Source: Paratinospora sagittata (taxonomy: Eukaryota; Streptophyta; Magnoliopsida; Ranunculales; Menispermaceae). Taken from it: 64,000 nt of DNA. Below the pieces are notes generated by a model. That model made no database searches. It was not told where the DNA came from and saw nothing but the letters and a program-made list of their open reading frames with translations. The stretch spans positions 4,571,501-4,635,500 of the forward strand of contig CM069607.1 in NCBI GenBank assembly GCA_035771175.1, read 5' to 3'. Numbering within the stretch: position 1 is the first letter of the stretch; every line of letters begins with the position of its first letter. This document shows positions 45,412-57,700 of the stretch, in pieces. Made by a program: the position numbers and the translations under genes.

Positions 45412-46500
45412 CCTTTTCGGACAAAGCATCTTTAACAATTAAATTATTGAGTATATGTCCACAACATCTCATATACATGAACTCTCCATTCAAAACACAC
45501 CCTCCCCAATTAATCATCTTTTTCCTGATGTATGCATTGGCAAGATCATTTGAACTTGCATTATCAACAATACCCCACTGAAGTAAACACATCTCAATTG
45601 CCTTACCAACCTCCTCACCTTTATGACTAGAAATTACACAAAAATTGAGTTTTTTTTATGCATTCTCCAATTCTTATTAATGTAATGGGCAATGAGACAC
45701 GTGTAATCAACTTCAACATCTCACTTGAGTAAATGTCCCAACAATCCTTTGCTACAGTATTTCGTGACACCATATCAAAATTGGGGCATATAGTACGAAC
45801 AAACTTCCTAAATCCTTCACGTTCTACAAACTTAAAAGGTAGCTTATCAACAATAATCATTTCAACAAGAACTTGTAGACTTAATTCTTGATCAAATTTC
45901 TAAGCCACCAATTGACTCTCACATTCTTGCTCTCTTTGTTGAAAAGATAAGACCTTTTGCTTTTTGTCATTGGCCCCGTTTGAGAGAGCTTTTGCAAAAA
46001 CACTTTTCTGAGAAGCGCTTCTCGTAAAAGCGCTCTTGGGAAAAGGGGGTCACCCAGCTTCTTCTAAAAGCTGAATACTGCTTTTTTTTCACTGCAATTT
46101 CGTTAGAAGCAAGTCTTGCCAAACACCTCCAAAAGTGCTTTTAGAGCAAAAATACTTTGAAAAAGCTCTCCCAAACGATACCATTATATGGATACTTAGA
46201 AAACTTGGACAAATAAGTAGCCAGTGTGCTCGTACCATTTTTACTCGTATAATTATATTCTTTTCCACAATAATTACATATTGCCTTATCCGGTATTCCC
46301 TTCCCCTCACTCGACCTAGCAAAGTGATCCCAAACAAAAGAGGCCAGTCTACTACCTTTTCTATACTTTGTTGAAGTTGAAAAGTTTGTTTGATCATTTG
46401 ATGGCATAATATCCTCCTCATCGGGTGCACTTTGCTCATTTAAGGGTGTTTGACTTTGATCAAATATAGGTGTCTCAACAGTGTTATTATTTGAAGACAT
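45412..46500 (-). pseudogene. Degenerate hAT (Ac/Tam3 superfamily) transposase, interrupted by a MITE
   Basis: The minus-strand ATG at 46500 opens a frame with a BED zinc finger: SFVWDHFARSS, ICNYCGKEYNYTSK, TSTLATYLSKFSKYPYN. The normal His and Cys ligands after TSTL read Tyr and Phe, so the finger is probably dead. A MITE (45971-46183) then interrupts. The frame resumes with DKKQKVLSFQ, a stop codon, and MIIVDKLPFKFVEREGFRKF, RNTVAKDCWDIY, then after another break WGIVDNASSNDLANAY and GEFMYMRCCGHILNNLIVKDA, all hAT landmarks. The gene is cut at 45412 by LTR-like DNA. Such transposases cut and paste hAT elements; this copy cannot make one. Upstream, a splice donor (AAAG|GTAAGTG, near 47727) and an acceptor (TTTTCAG just before the ATG) indicate a 5' UTR intron. 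Confidence 0.82.
45971..46183. mobile_element. MITE nested in the hAT transposase gene
   Basis: The ends are TGGCCCCGTTTGAGAGAGCT on the left and, as reverse complement, TGGTATCGTTTGGGAGAGCT on the right. The interior contains AAAAGCGC/GCGCTTTT-like self-complementary stretches. The hAT frame reads up to KYPYN on one side and resumes at DKKQK on the other, which places the insertion precisely in coding sequence. I could not find a clean target duplication. Confidence 0.75.
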
Positions 46501-46529
46501 CTGAAAAGAAATTCATTTATTAATATAGA

Positions 46530-47400
46530 GAACAACTTTGTTTCTTATAAAAAAATATGTCACTAAAAAATCAGTTTCTTATTCAAAAAATTATGTTTCT
46601 TATTTTAAAAAAAATCATGTTTCCAAAAGAAATATGCTTTTAAAAAAAATCAGTTTTCTTTGTTAGAACAATTTTATTTTTATAAAAAATAAATAAAAAT
46701 CAGTTTCTTATTTTTAAAACATCATTTTTCCCAAAGAAGTATGCTTTAAAAAAAAAAATCAGTTTCTTCTTATAAAGAACAATTTTTTTTATAAAAAATA
46801 TGCTACCAAAAATCAGTTTCTTATTTAAAAAAAATTGTGTTTCTTATTTTAAAAAAATCATGTTTCCGAAAGAAGTATGCTTTTAAAAAAAATCAGTTTC
46901 TTCTTATAAAGAACAATTTTTTTTATAAAAAATATGCCACTAAAAATCAGTTTCTTATTAAAAAAATTGGGTTTCTTCTTTTAAAAAAATAATGTTTCCC
47001 AAAGAAGTATGCTTTAAAAAAAAATCAGTTTCTTCTTATAAAGAACAATTTTATTTATTATAACAAAAATATGTCACTTAAAAATCAGTTTCTTATTCAA
47101 AAAATTATGTTTCTTATTTTTAAACAATCATGTTTCCAAAAGAAATATACTTTTAAAAAAATCAGTATCTTCTTATAAAGAACAATTTTATTTTTTATAC
47201 AAAAAATGTCACTAAAAATTCAGTTTCTTATTCAAAAAATTTTGTTTCTTATTTAAAAAAAAAAAAAAATGTTTCCAAAAGAAATATGCTTTTAAAAAAA
47301 AATCAGTTTCTTATTCAAAAAATTCTGTTTCTTATTAAAAAATCTTGTTTCCAAAACAATGATTAAAAAAAAACAGTTTCTTATAAAAAAAAACTTATTA
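46530..47400. repeat. Minisatellite, about six copies of a ~135-bp AT-rich unit
   Basis: The motif CATGTTTCC or a close variant recurs at about 46616, 46723, 46859, 46991, 47129, 47269 and 47344, spaced mostly 132-140 bases. Each unit also carries ATCAGTTTCTT, TTCTTATAAAGAACAATTTT and ATATGCCACTAAAAA variants. The array lies inside the likely 5' UTR intron of the hAT gene. Confidence 0.9.
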
Positions 47401-47729
47401 CACGAAACCAAACAAAAAAATGCCACAAATAAATCATAAGAAAACCTCAGAAATCTCTATATCTTCTTCGAAGGGAAACATTACTCCATTCAAACCCTAA
47501 CATTGCTCAAAAAAGAAAATTAAAAGGCAACACAATATCAAAACCGAAACTCAAATTCTAGAGAAGACACTCCGATTCACATGAACGTACGAAGAAACAA
47601 TCAAAAGAACATGAAACTCAAACACAATTACACAACGAAATCACAACATCCAAACACAAAAAAAAAATTATCATAATAACCCTAAACACAATCTAAAGAA
47701 TAACAAAATCCCATAAATCTCACTTACCT

Positions 47730-48388
47730 TTATTCTCCGGCTTGAAACAGTTTCGGCTCCCGCTGCGTGATTGCGTCGCTCACTCTCAACTAGCTCTCGA
47801 TTTGGGGCTTTGAAGGCAACAAGAACAGCGATTAGAAGATTAGAAGATGAAGATTAGACAAGACTAGAAGATCGAAGACAAGAAAGTTAGAAACTGAGAA
47901 AGCGCGAGCTCGTTTAGGTTTAACGGAAGCAGAGAGAAGGGTAGGAGACGTGGGTGGTAGGGGCAGCTAGGTTTAGCGCAGGGGAAGCGAGAACAGAGAA
48001 TATAGAAGAGGGAACAAAGACGAGAGACGAGAGAAGAGAGAAGAGAGAAGAGAGAAGAGAGAAAAGACGTTGTAATGGTGAGAGAGGTGGCTCAGTTTAC
48101 TGGTATAGCGCAGAGGAAAAGAAGACGAAAGGGGAGAGGGGCTGCGCTAGGTTAGTAACGTTATCTTAGCGCAGGGAATAGAGAAGAATAGAAGAAATGG
48201 GTCAGGGTTAAATGTAATTTTACAAGTTTACCCGTTGATTCGGTTACCATCGACTTTTTAAACCTCAATTTTTGCAAATCGAACCGAATGGATCGGTTTA
48301 CAAAACCTACAAACCCAAGTCAAAAACCGAATCGATTGCACCGATTCAATTCGGTTCCACATTTGAATCAATCTACCGGCACCCTTAG
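47730..48388 (-). mobile_element. 5' leader exon and terminal region of the hAT element
   Basis: Minus-strand sequence before the splice donor is GC-richer (GTGAGCGACGCAATCACGC and so on), like a transcribed leader. Further out, 48030-48063 is a 7-bp AGAGAAG microsatellite. The segment 48240-48370 is dense in CGAACCGAA/TTCGGTT motifs in both orientations, then comes TAAGGGTGCCGG at about 48388, a hAT-like terminus. The element's other end is not identified because of the rearrangement at 42400-45411. Confidence 0.5.
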
Positions 48389-48867
48389 TCTTGTACGCAA
48401 CTACATTGGATTTTATTGACATGTATTGAATTGAACTATCTGTTGGTGAAACTTTAAAGCCCAGCCCTCTTATCTTTGCATAGAGGTTTGTGTTGATGAG
48501 CATCCATTTGGGTGAAAAGTCCACATTGAAACTACTAGGGCACAACATGGATATTGGACATGTAATTAATGGTATCTATTAAATTAAATTTGTTTACATT
48601 TAATTCAAACCAAGATATATGGCCTCACAAGTCACAACAAAGGAATGAATTTCCCGAAAACAAGCAAGCTAGTAAGCTTGAACATCAGAAATATGCTACC
48701 TATAACATATAATTTGACTAAAATATGCTATGTACCTATAATATATAATTAGATTTTTTCTTTTTTTTATGTTAATGTGGGGTATTCGGACGAGCTTACG
48801 TACACCAAATAGTCTTCGGGGCTAGCCCCCATGAGAAAAAATAGTGGTGTCCCTCAATGATTGTGTA

Positions 48868-49220
48868 TGTCACATCCTAATTTTTCGGACCTAATCACGT
48901 GCTCTATAATAGAGTGCGACTTGCCTAGATCATCTAATTAGGGTGTGAGTGTCTATCATTTCAGGTCAATATTCTTATAATAAAAAAAATTAAAATTAGT
49001 GAGAATATATTTTTTTAAGGATATTGTCTAACTCTAATCTTATTGTGCTTACAAATTCAATTCTTCTAAGACTGAATGTCTCTATAATTAATTTGGTCTC
49101 ACCATAAACCTTAATACATTAATTCAACCAAGAAATATCTATTGCTTTGACATTCTTAACTAGGGGTGTAAGTAACCCGACCGACCCGACGCGACCCGTC
49201 CTCTTAAAATTTATAAACAT

Positions 49221-49259
<39 letters not shown>

Positions 49260-51742
49260 AAGATACTAAAAAAATTATTACATACAAGGCCTCTAATTAA
49301 GATACTTTTTTTGAATTGTTGGATTAGATGGTCAGAAAAATTAGATAAGAATCATAAGATAGGTGCTTGAGACTAATAGAGAAAAAATTTATTTTAGTCT
49401 CACATTGCTTGTTGGGAAGAATGAGAGACTCTCATTCTCTATAAAAGTCCATCAACTCCCTATTCATCATCATTCTCATAAGTTAAATTTAAAACTATCT
49501 TGGCTTGTACATATATGAGTTTTCCCAAAAAAGAGAAATCTCATTTTTTAAAGCTTAAATAGTAGTTTAATAAGCTTCCACATGATAATCCAACGTATTT
49601 TATTACTAATAAAAGTTTAAATAGTAGTTATTAAGCTTTAAAAAAATTGGGTTATTTAACGGAGGCCCAACCAGACCGGCCCGACCCGACCCGACCTTAG
49701 GTCGGGTGGCATCGGGTTGGACTCGTTACAACCCGACCTCATCGGGTCGGGTGAGTTTGGTGACAAAAACCCAACCTAACCCGACTTCACCCCAATTCTT
49801 AACCCTGCAGACATCAAAAGACTAGATCCATTTCCAATTTTGACATAATTTATTAATAGAGACAAATTATTAATAAACATTTAATAATTCACATGGCATT
49901 GGATTAATTAAAATTATACATTTGTCCACCACGTTCTAACATAAATAACATTGAAACTAGTTGTCATACCCTTAGCATAACTCTTGACATACTAAAATCA
50001 AACTAAAATATCAATATTGTTCATATTGGAACTCTTATTCTTACTAGTAAGTACAAATGACCACTACATAGCCAAATCTAAGCCACCAGTAGTATTAATT
50101 ACTACTGCTCTTCAACTCATAGATTGCTCATGCTGCATTATTCATTTCTGAAAAGAAAGGGGGTGAGTTAATGCTGAGAGGATTACCTTAAACAATATTC
50201 CTAAACTATTATTTATTAATAGCATAATACATCAAATCCAATTAGATATTCAAGTAAGTGCATACATTACGTTGCAACATTAATTTGTTTTTAAATGTCG
50301 TCGCTAACTATCCATTTGGGTCATAGACCACTCAAGCAGAATCACATTTTCCTTGGAATTCCTCTAGAATGGAGTTCAAAATTTACTGGTCATCGTAGCA
50401 CATAACCTTGGCCTTTCGGAACACCCCAGACTACGCAAAAACACCTTTTAATGTATTGTTATCTTTTTAGTGTATCTTTAGTGAGACAAATCATATAACT
50501 AACATACCAACATTATTAATGTAATATATTAACATATCATGTCATTATAAAACTATTACTGGACAACATCCAATAACTCATATTATGTTATAATTTAACA
50601 ATAATCATTTCATATATGTGATAATTAGTAGTATACATGAATAGCATCGTATCACAAGGCTACTCCAAAAGAATAGTTCTCAATAAAATTAACTAGACTT
50701 GTCTCTGGGCTGAGTGGTGGAGTCACAATGGTCTCGCTTAAATACCACTCTTCTAGAGCAGCAAGTTGTCTCTCGTTCACTATTCAAAGATACTTGAGTC
50801 GAGACTATGTCTGGCTAATTAAATCAATTACTAATTTAGTAAAGTAATAGTATGACACATGAATTTCTTATACCAAAGTAAAGCATAAATGGCATGGTGT
50901 AAGTGAATATTAAATATAATGAAAAATGCATGACAACTTTATGAAAAGACATACTACATGTATTACAATAATGACTAACATGTAAATAATTTAAGAAAGT
51001 AATTCACACACACTCATCTAACTAGATAGGATATAACATGCTAGAAATAAATAAGAATAAAGAAAAAATATAAGGATCACATACACATGTATGTGCGTAA
51101 TTCATGTTCCTCGGTACGTGTTGATCTTCATCTAATCGTACACCAAGCTCTTGACCTTCACCTAGTTGCTTGTATACTAAAAGTGAGAGGAGGATGAGTG
51201 TAGTTAAGGGAACGAGATCTATATAAGTGATGGAGTTGTTATTAGAAGAATTGATGATAACACTCAAGAAAATCATTTCTGTTATAGAAGATCAGTTAAT
51301 ACCGCAATCACAGAGCATACTAGAAATTTCAAAAGAGTTAAGAAGAGGAGAATACTCAAGAGCACTTAAGAGAGAACTTGCTACTTGATGCTCAAACCTC
51401 TCATTTGAGAGGGTATTTATAGTTGGTTCATGCTAGGTTTATTTAATTCTCACCACTTAATTAAAAACTCTTAAAAAAATCATGGCCTTACACTTTTGAC
51501 CACTTGCTCACCAATAATTCCTATAGTATTGGACTTGGACTTGATCTTGATATTGATTTTGATTTTATGTTGAGTTTGGCCTTTGGACTTGACCATGGAC
51601 ATAGACTCAAAATAAATGTATACTATACTAATTTTCTTATTTTGTGACATATAGATAGTAACGGTGATGAAAATATTAATTTTTACTTATTTATTTATTG
51701 GTTATCTATTTTATAAGTTTATAAAAATTTTGGAATATTACA
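48868..51742 (-). mobile_element. Solo LTR-like element (candidate C) with perfect 5-bp TSD
   Basis: On the minus strand the block starts TGTAATATTCC (51742) and ends GATGTGACA (48868). The pentamer GTGTA is present on both sides (48863-48867 and 51743-51747), the target duplication expected of LTR-retrotransposon integration. TGT...ACA ends and no coding inside point to a solo LTR of a large-LTR family. It shares the GGGTGAG...CTGAG segment (near 50160-50185) and end sequences with 28556-31058. A hAT MITE (49161-49795) is nested inside, so the original LTR was about 2.2 kb. Confidence 0.72.
49161..49795. mobile_element. hAT-like MITE nested in LTR C, perfect 8-bp TSD
   Basis: TTCTTAAC occurs at 49153-49160 and 49796-49803. 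The ends are TAGGGGTGTAAGTAACCCG and, reverse complemented, TTGGGGTGAAGTCGGGTTAG. The subterminal parts are filled with GACCCGACCCG / CGGGTCGGGT motifs. The interior includes a (TA)n run at about 49224-49257. Non-coding. Confidence 0.85.
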
Positions 51743-51747
51743 GTGTA

Positions 51748-54700
51748 GGTGCCCCGCACGTAGTCCATGACATAAAATATATTTTTTTGATCAAAGGTCG
51801 TATCTACCCTACCTAATGACGAAAGTCGAACTCATGTTCTCATGGATCATTGGTCTCCGGCTATAGGTAGGATTGAAACTGTCTACCAAGTTGTAGGTGG
51901 ATTTGTGTTTGTAAGATGATTTCTATGGGCCCAATGAAAAGGTGGCATATCTATTGATTTCAAACAATATAATTAGAATTGTTGGCTACATTTGCACCAA
52001 TGAATGTTCAGTAGATCCTAATAGATTATATATGCATGGATCAAAATAATAGTCTCAATGTCTCGTATCAAAAACCAAAAAATATGTTTGTCACATGAGA
52101 TATTAGTGTGAATTTCCTCCTCATTATTATTAAGACTCTTTACAGTAAAACCCCACAAGCGGGCTGAAACGGTGTTAAATGATGGCAATATTGATATTTA
52201 TTGAGAAGAGGTCCATGAACAATGGTATAAGAGGCAGAGGTCAGGTTGAGACATATGACTCGTATATTAACTAATTAGAGCTAGCCCAAGGTGGTAAAGG
52301 AGTTCACGTCATACATACGAGATAAAGGCGAAGAGTAAAATTCCACACCCTTCCTTTGATGCAATTCAATAGTGTTGAGACAATTGGATAGACTTTACGA
52401 ACCTATTACCTCAAATTCTTCATAGTCCCATACTATAAAAAGCCATTAACAACTACACGCGTTGAATCCAAGAGGGTGGTGCAGAGGTCCACCAAACTGG
52501 CTAATGGGCTCATGCTCACAAAGCCTGAAAGAGTGCGTGCTGCTTGTACATGGGTGATGGGTCAGAGAAATATGATAAACTTTTGACGTGGGCAGATTCC
52601 TTGTGTTGGCCAAGTACAATGGTGCCACGCTGGTGCTCTCAAACACTCCTTTTATGTCTTCTGGAGAGGCAGCTTGCCAATCAACTGGATTCTTGCCCTA
52701 CAAAGATCTCTCAGTGTGGGACAACCCTAGTTGATTGCATTAGCCTCCTCCGTTTTCCTTCCCCCCAGCTCAGTGTTTATATAAAGCACAAATCTTCAAT
52801 AAATCTTGAATAAATCCTCACGAATTTCCTAATATTTGTACTGCACCCAAATTTGAGGGTCTAGAAATGCAGGTTCCTTGGGCTATTTGATAAATGGGTC
52901 TGTGCATAGATCCCACAAGGAAACTAAGGGTAGATTTGGTTTGGGATTCACATACAATATTTTGTATTCAAAAATTCGAAAGTAAAGAAAGTCCATTTTG
53001 TTAGATTGAATTTGAAAACAATTTTTTACTTTTTATAAAGAAAACAGGGCTATTTTTAGAAAATGATATTTTCTAAATTTTCTATTTTATGATTGAATCC
53101 AAGTTTTTGAATAACCAACCAACACAATCTAACATTTCTATTAGGTTTGGCTGTTTGGATCTTCCTAACACGACCCTTTATCTAGTTTGTACATGGGAAC
53201 TAAAAGTCAGCTGTGCATTTGGAGCCATAAAAGGTGCAATTGGTGCCTATGCCAAAGAAAGGAAAAGTCGACGGGGGTTGTCCCCTGTGGCAGTACTAGA
53301 CATTGAGTGACATAAAGAACACATCAGTTTGGCCCCATTTACCCCAATCCAAGAAAGATTTGGAGGTGAATTGTGATGAACTTCTTTCCTAGTTGTCTGG
53401 GCTCCACTCATTTGAATTTATCTCTTGAGAGTTATTGGAATCCTTAGGCTGGCCAATTGAATTTCTAGAATGCCCTGCTCTTTGGTTGTATGTTTCTCAT
53501 TGTGATATTTATGAGAATAAGTGTTTCATGTAGCAAAGCCAATTTATGCTTAGTATAATTTGAGATACATATGTTTTTAGAGAGGCACCAAGAAGTGTTT
53601 CCTGTAGACCAAGATTTAGAAGCTCGAATAAAAGGTTAACAGTAACAAAAAAGTAAAAGAAAAGAAAATACACACTTTTTTATTGCATTTCCAAGAGCAA
53701 TGACTTGGGAAATGAATTAATTCCATCTTAAAACAGCTATAAGGGTGCTCAGATGCCCCATTACACTCCCTGATAAGTATACTGAGGCGCTCGAGTCCTT
53801 TGGATAAATAGAGAATTGTACGAGACTCAGACGCCCTAGTACACTTTTCATATAGAGTGATCCTTTAGATCAATACAGAGTCGTATAGATAGATCAGTAG
53901 AGAATTGCATGGGACTCAAATGACCCAGTACATTTTCCAAATATACTCTTTTGAAGTCCCTATCAAGGTCCTTAAATTAAGGTTGATCCCAGCATTTTAA
54001 ATCCTTTATGACACAAGTGAACCGCAACAGTACTGAATTTAAGATGTTTAGAAAAGCACTATGTTTGACCTTAACAATGTAAGAAAGAGCTCCATTTTGA
54101 GAATAATGAACACTAGAGGGAAGGGAGGGCATCTAAATTCTAGAAGAGGGATATTGGATATCCTCATATATAAAAGTAACATCTGAGTTGTCAGGCTCCA
54201 AAAATGCCTTACTTGGGGAGGTCCATTTGTGTCTTGCTTCTTCTGTGATCCTCTCAGGTAAAGTACACACAGTACTATTTGGCATGTGCCCTCTCAGACT
54301 AAGTTCTCATTTTATGTGGACATGCGTGCACCTAAATTCCCAAGAGGGGTAGGGGGGCATCTTATATATAACATATGAGAATGGAAGGACTTTTGCTATG
54401 TTCCCATATGAGTTGCTGCACCACGTCACACGCCAGTTTTTGTCCACTTGATCACAGGCTCTCGTGAAGTCTGTAGTACTTGAGGTGCCATATCCATTTG
54501 GGAAAACTGCAATATAAAAACCCTGTAAAGTTCATGGAATCCTTCCATGTATCTAAAATCTAAATACATTTGGAATCTCCAAACATGTTGGTGTAATGGG
54601 CATAAAAGCATGATATCCATAGCAGTACTGCCTCAAATTAATTTATTGCTTTTGCCCTTTTTCAATGCAATTAATGCAAACTAGGGTAAAAAAAATTACT

Positions 54701-57700
54701 TAGGAAGAGGTCCTAATTATGATATATTTTTAAGGATTTTTTTTTAAAAATAGTTTAAGGGGAAGGGGGTGTTTTTGGATAAGTAGAGGTTCTTATTAAT
54801 TATTATAGAGTTTGTTTTTTTTTTTTTTGTCAAAGATAAAATTACATTCATGAAAACTCTATAAGAAAAGAACAATCAGTTTATAGATCGTGACCATTTC
54901 TTGAACAATACAGGCACATCATTAATATAATTTTATCTAAGCTTTAAGAGCCTAACAATATTTATGATACTAAAGACCAACAACAATTATAAGCCTAAGG
55001 GCTCAACAACATCAGTTCATACCGAATAACAAAGTATGAGTCCCACGACAAGAAGGCGATGTCTTCGCAATAAAACAAACAATTAAAATAAACAATTAAA
55101 AAAAAAAAATCCCTTGACTAGCAAATAGCACCTGACGACATTGAAGGGCGAGCTGCCATAACTTCTCTAGCTATCATTGACACTCTCTTATTAGCTATAA
55201 TAACTATTAAGGATAGGTCTAAATTAAGTTATCACTAATACTTAAAAAGCCGGTACGTATGGTTCTTAATTAGTTAATTTAAGAAAAATAAATTACTATT
55301 AGGGCCACAAAACTAGGTTAGTGGAAAGGCATTTTAAAGGGTTTATACTTTGACAAGTGTCATTTGGTTTATAGAGGAGGTGTAGATCAATTAATTGATC
55401 ATTATCTTTGTTGAAAATAATTAGAATCACCTCAGCATCATCCTCAAAAATCTTATCTTCAATATCATACTTTATTTCCAATATTTATTTTCCACCAATT
55501 AACTTAAATTAAAAGTTTTAAAAGATCATGTAAGCACAAACAGAGATAATTTTCACCAAAAATTAATTATAATAATTTAAGTTATTTGACCCACTTTCGC
55601 TTGTGTTATGTTTATTATGTTTGAGTTTAATTTATATATAATTTCTTCCTTCTTCTTCTTCTTTTTTTATTGATTTCTCACATGAAGATTTTATCTTTCG
55701 GACGAAACAAATTATGTTCAAGCATTACAGGAGTATTAGGCTACTTTCTTCTAAGTAGACACAATTAAGGTGACATGAGTTCCGATCTTAAAACTTTCAC
55801 CCCTCAACTACCTTTGACATAATCCCTCTACACCATAATTGATGATTTCTTCCTTTTTATTCTTTTCAATCTCCATCTTTTTTTTATAATCTTTTTTCAT
55901 TATAAATATTATTCAAATATGTTAATATATACCCATTGTGATGGTATAATTTCATGTACAATATGATTTTGTGATGTGACATATATACCCTATAAAACAA
56001 TTTATTTCGTGTCACTTTCTTATAAAATGATTTATTTCTTGAGAATCAACTAATTATAAGAGTGTTAATCAAACATGGAAGTTTGTAGTATGGATAATAA
56101 CAAATCCAATATGTGCAAATGGATAAAGAAGAATAAAAAATAGTTTAACATGAAACCGATAAGTCCATATCCAATAGTTATTTTTAAACAATATTATTAA
56201 AAGAAGTAAACCATCAACAGTAAAAGTGACATAAAAATAATAGTATAATAACAAATCCAATATGTGCAAATGGATAGATGAGTCATGACAAGACCCACAA
56301 GAAATGAGACCTTTTTGACTGAAAAATAAACAATGTGAGATTAATGAAAGAAAAGGGTAAGTGCCTTTTATTAATTAATTACAAAATAAAATAAAAAATA
56401 AAAAGGAAAGAAGGAAAGCCACAACCCCTGGGAACTATATTTCAAATCTTCTTCCATTTCTTCAAAAGTTCGCACTTTTGATCAATTTTCCCACCTTAGA
56501 ATGATAAGATATGGGTCCAATTCCCACCCCGCCTCATTCAGTGATTCAGGAAAGATAGAACACACAACAATTCATTAATACAATAATAATATATTTATTA
56601 TTATATAATAAGTTTATATTATAATATATTTATTATAAATTTTAATTTTAATTTTAATCGATTCGATTCAAATTAATATAATTTTCAAATTTTTAAGTTG
56701 TAATATTAATTAAACACATTAAAAATAAAATCAAATAGAACCGAATACATCAGTTTAATACTTTCGGCAAGCTATTGACACCCTAGCTTTAGCAGCTGTC
56801 GGTCCATCCTTCTCCTACTCTCCCAAGCTCCCGCGCCTCCTACACGGCTTACACGTAAAAGGTGCAACTTTTAACAGTGGGTGCGCGTCACATCGAATCA
56901 ATAACTCTCGTGATGATGATTCTTCTTCTTATTATGATTATTAAGCTCCACAAAAATCACAGTCCTCTGCTCAAATACATACCTTAGAGAGATATTAGGA
57001 AGAACCCAACAAAGAGAGAATGACACCGCACAACACCACCTTCCTAACCTTGTTGATTTTTTTTTCTTTTTCTTTTGTGTTTAGATAAGAAGGAAGCAAC
57101 TTTGTATTTGTGCTTCCAGGGTCCCCGTACTCTACACGTGGCTCTGTTGTATCATTGCCAACTGTTGACACAAAATAAAACAAAGAAAAGAAAAATCTTT
57201 GTACTTGAGGGATTATTGAGTTGTTTATCCGTTTGAAAATGTTGGTCGAGGGCAGAACTCGAGCAGAGATATTTGGTCTCGAAATTTGAGTTTTTCCTTT
57301 GATAAAATTATGACGAGGAGAAATGTCTCTCTCTTGATAGACTTTTAAAATTTGATAGAAATGATTCAGTAGCTACTAGAAATTTAAAATTAGACTCTTT
57401 AAGAGAGGTTTCGAGTTCGATTCCTGATGAGGTCCTGTACTATTTATGAATAATGACAGATAAATAATCATTTCGATGTATATCAACTGCAGTTGAGTTG
57501 CTACATGGCGATATGACAATATTATAAATTTATAATGGCTAGGCGTTCGCTCTGAGGGATGCGCCCACACCTAAATAGAAGGCATACTGTATAACTCTGG
57601 GTCGTTCTGAAAGAAAATGAGAACACTTAACACTAAAATCTTAATATCTTAAAAAAAATATATATATCAATTTTTTTTTTAAAATAAAATAATTATTAGT

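Noticed and set aside
46530..47400. CRISPR-like regular repeats
   Set aside because: Repeat units are long, diverged, AT-rich and contiguous with no unique spacers; this is a plant minisatellite.
52446..52813. ORFs on both strands in a less AT-rich segment
   Set aside because: They overlap in opposite directions, have no domain and no splice structure; perhaps a detached promoter-like piece.
57400..57440. tRNA-like T arm (GAGTTCGATTCC)
   Set aside because: No matching acceptor, D or anticodon arm could be folded around it; more likely SINE debris.
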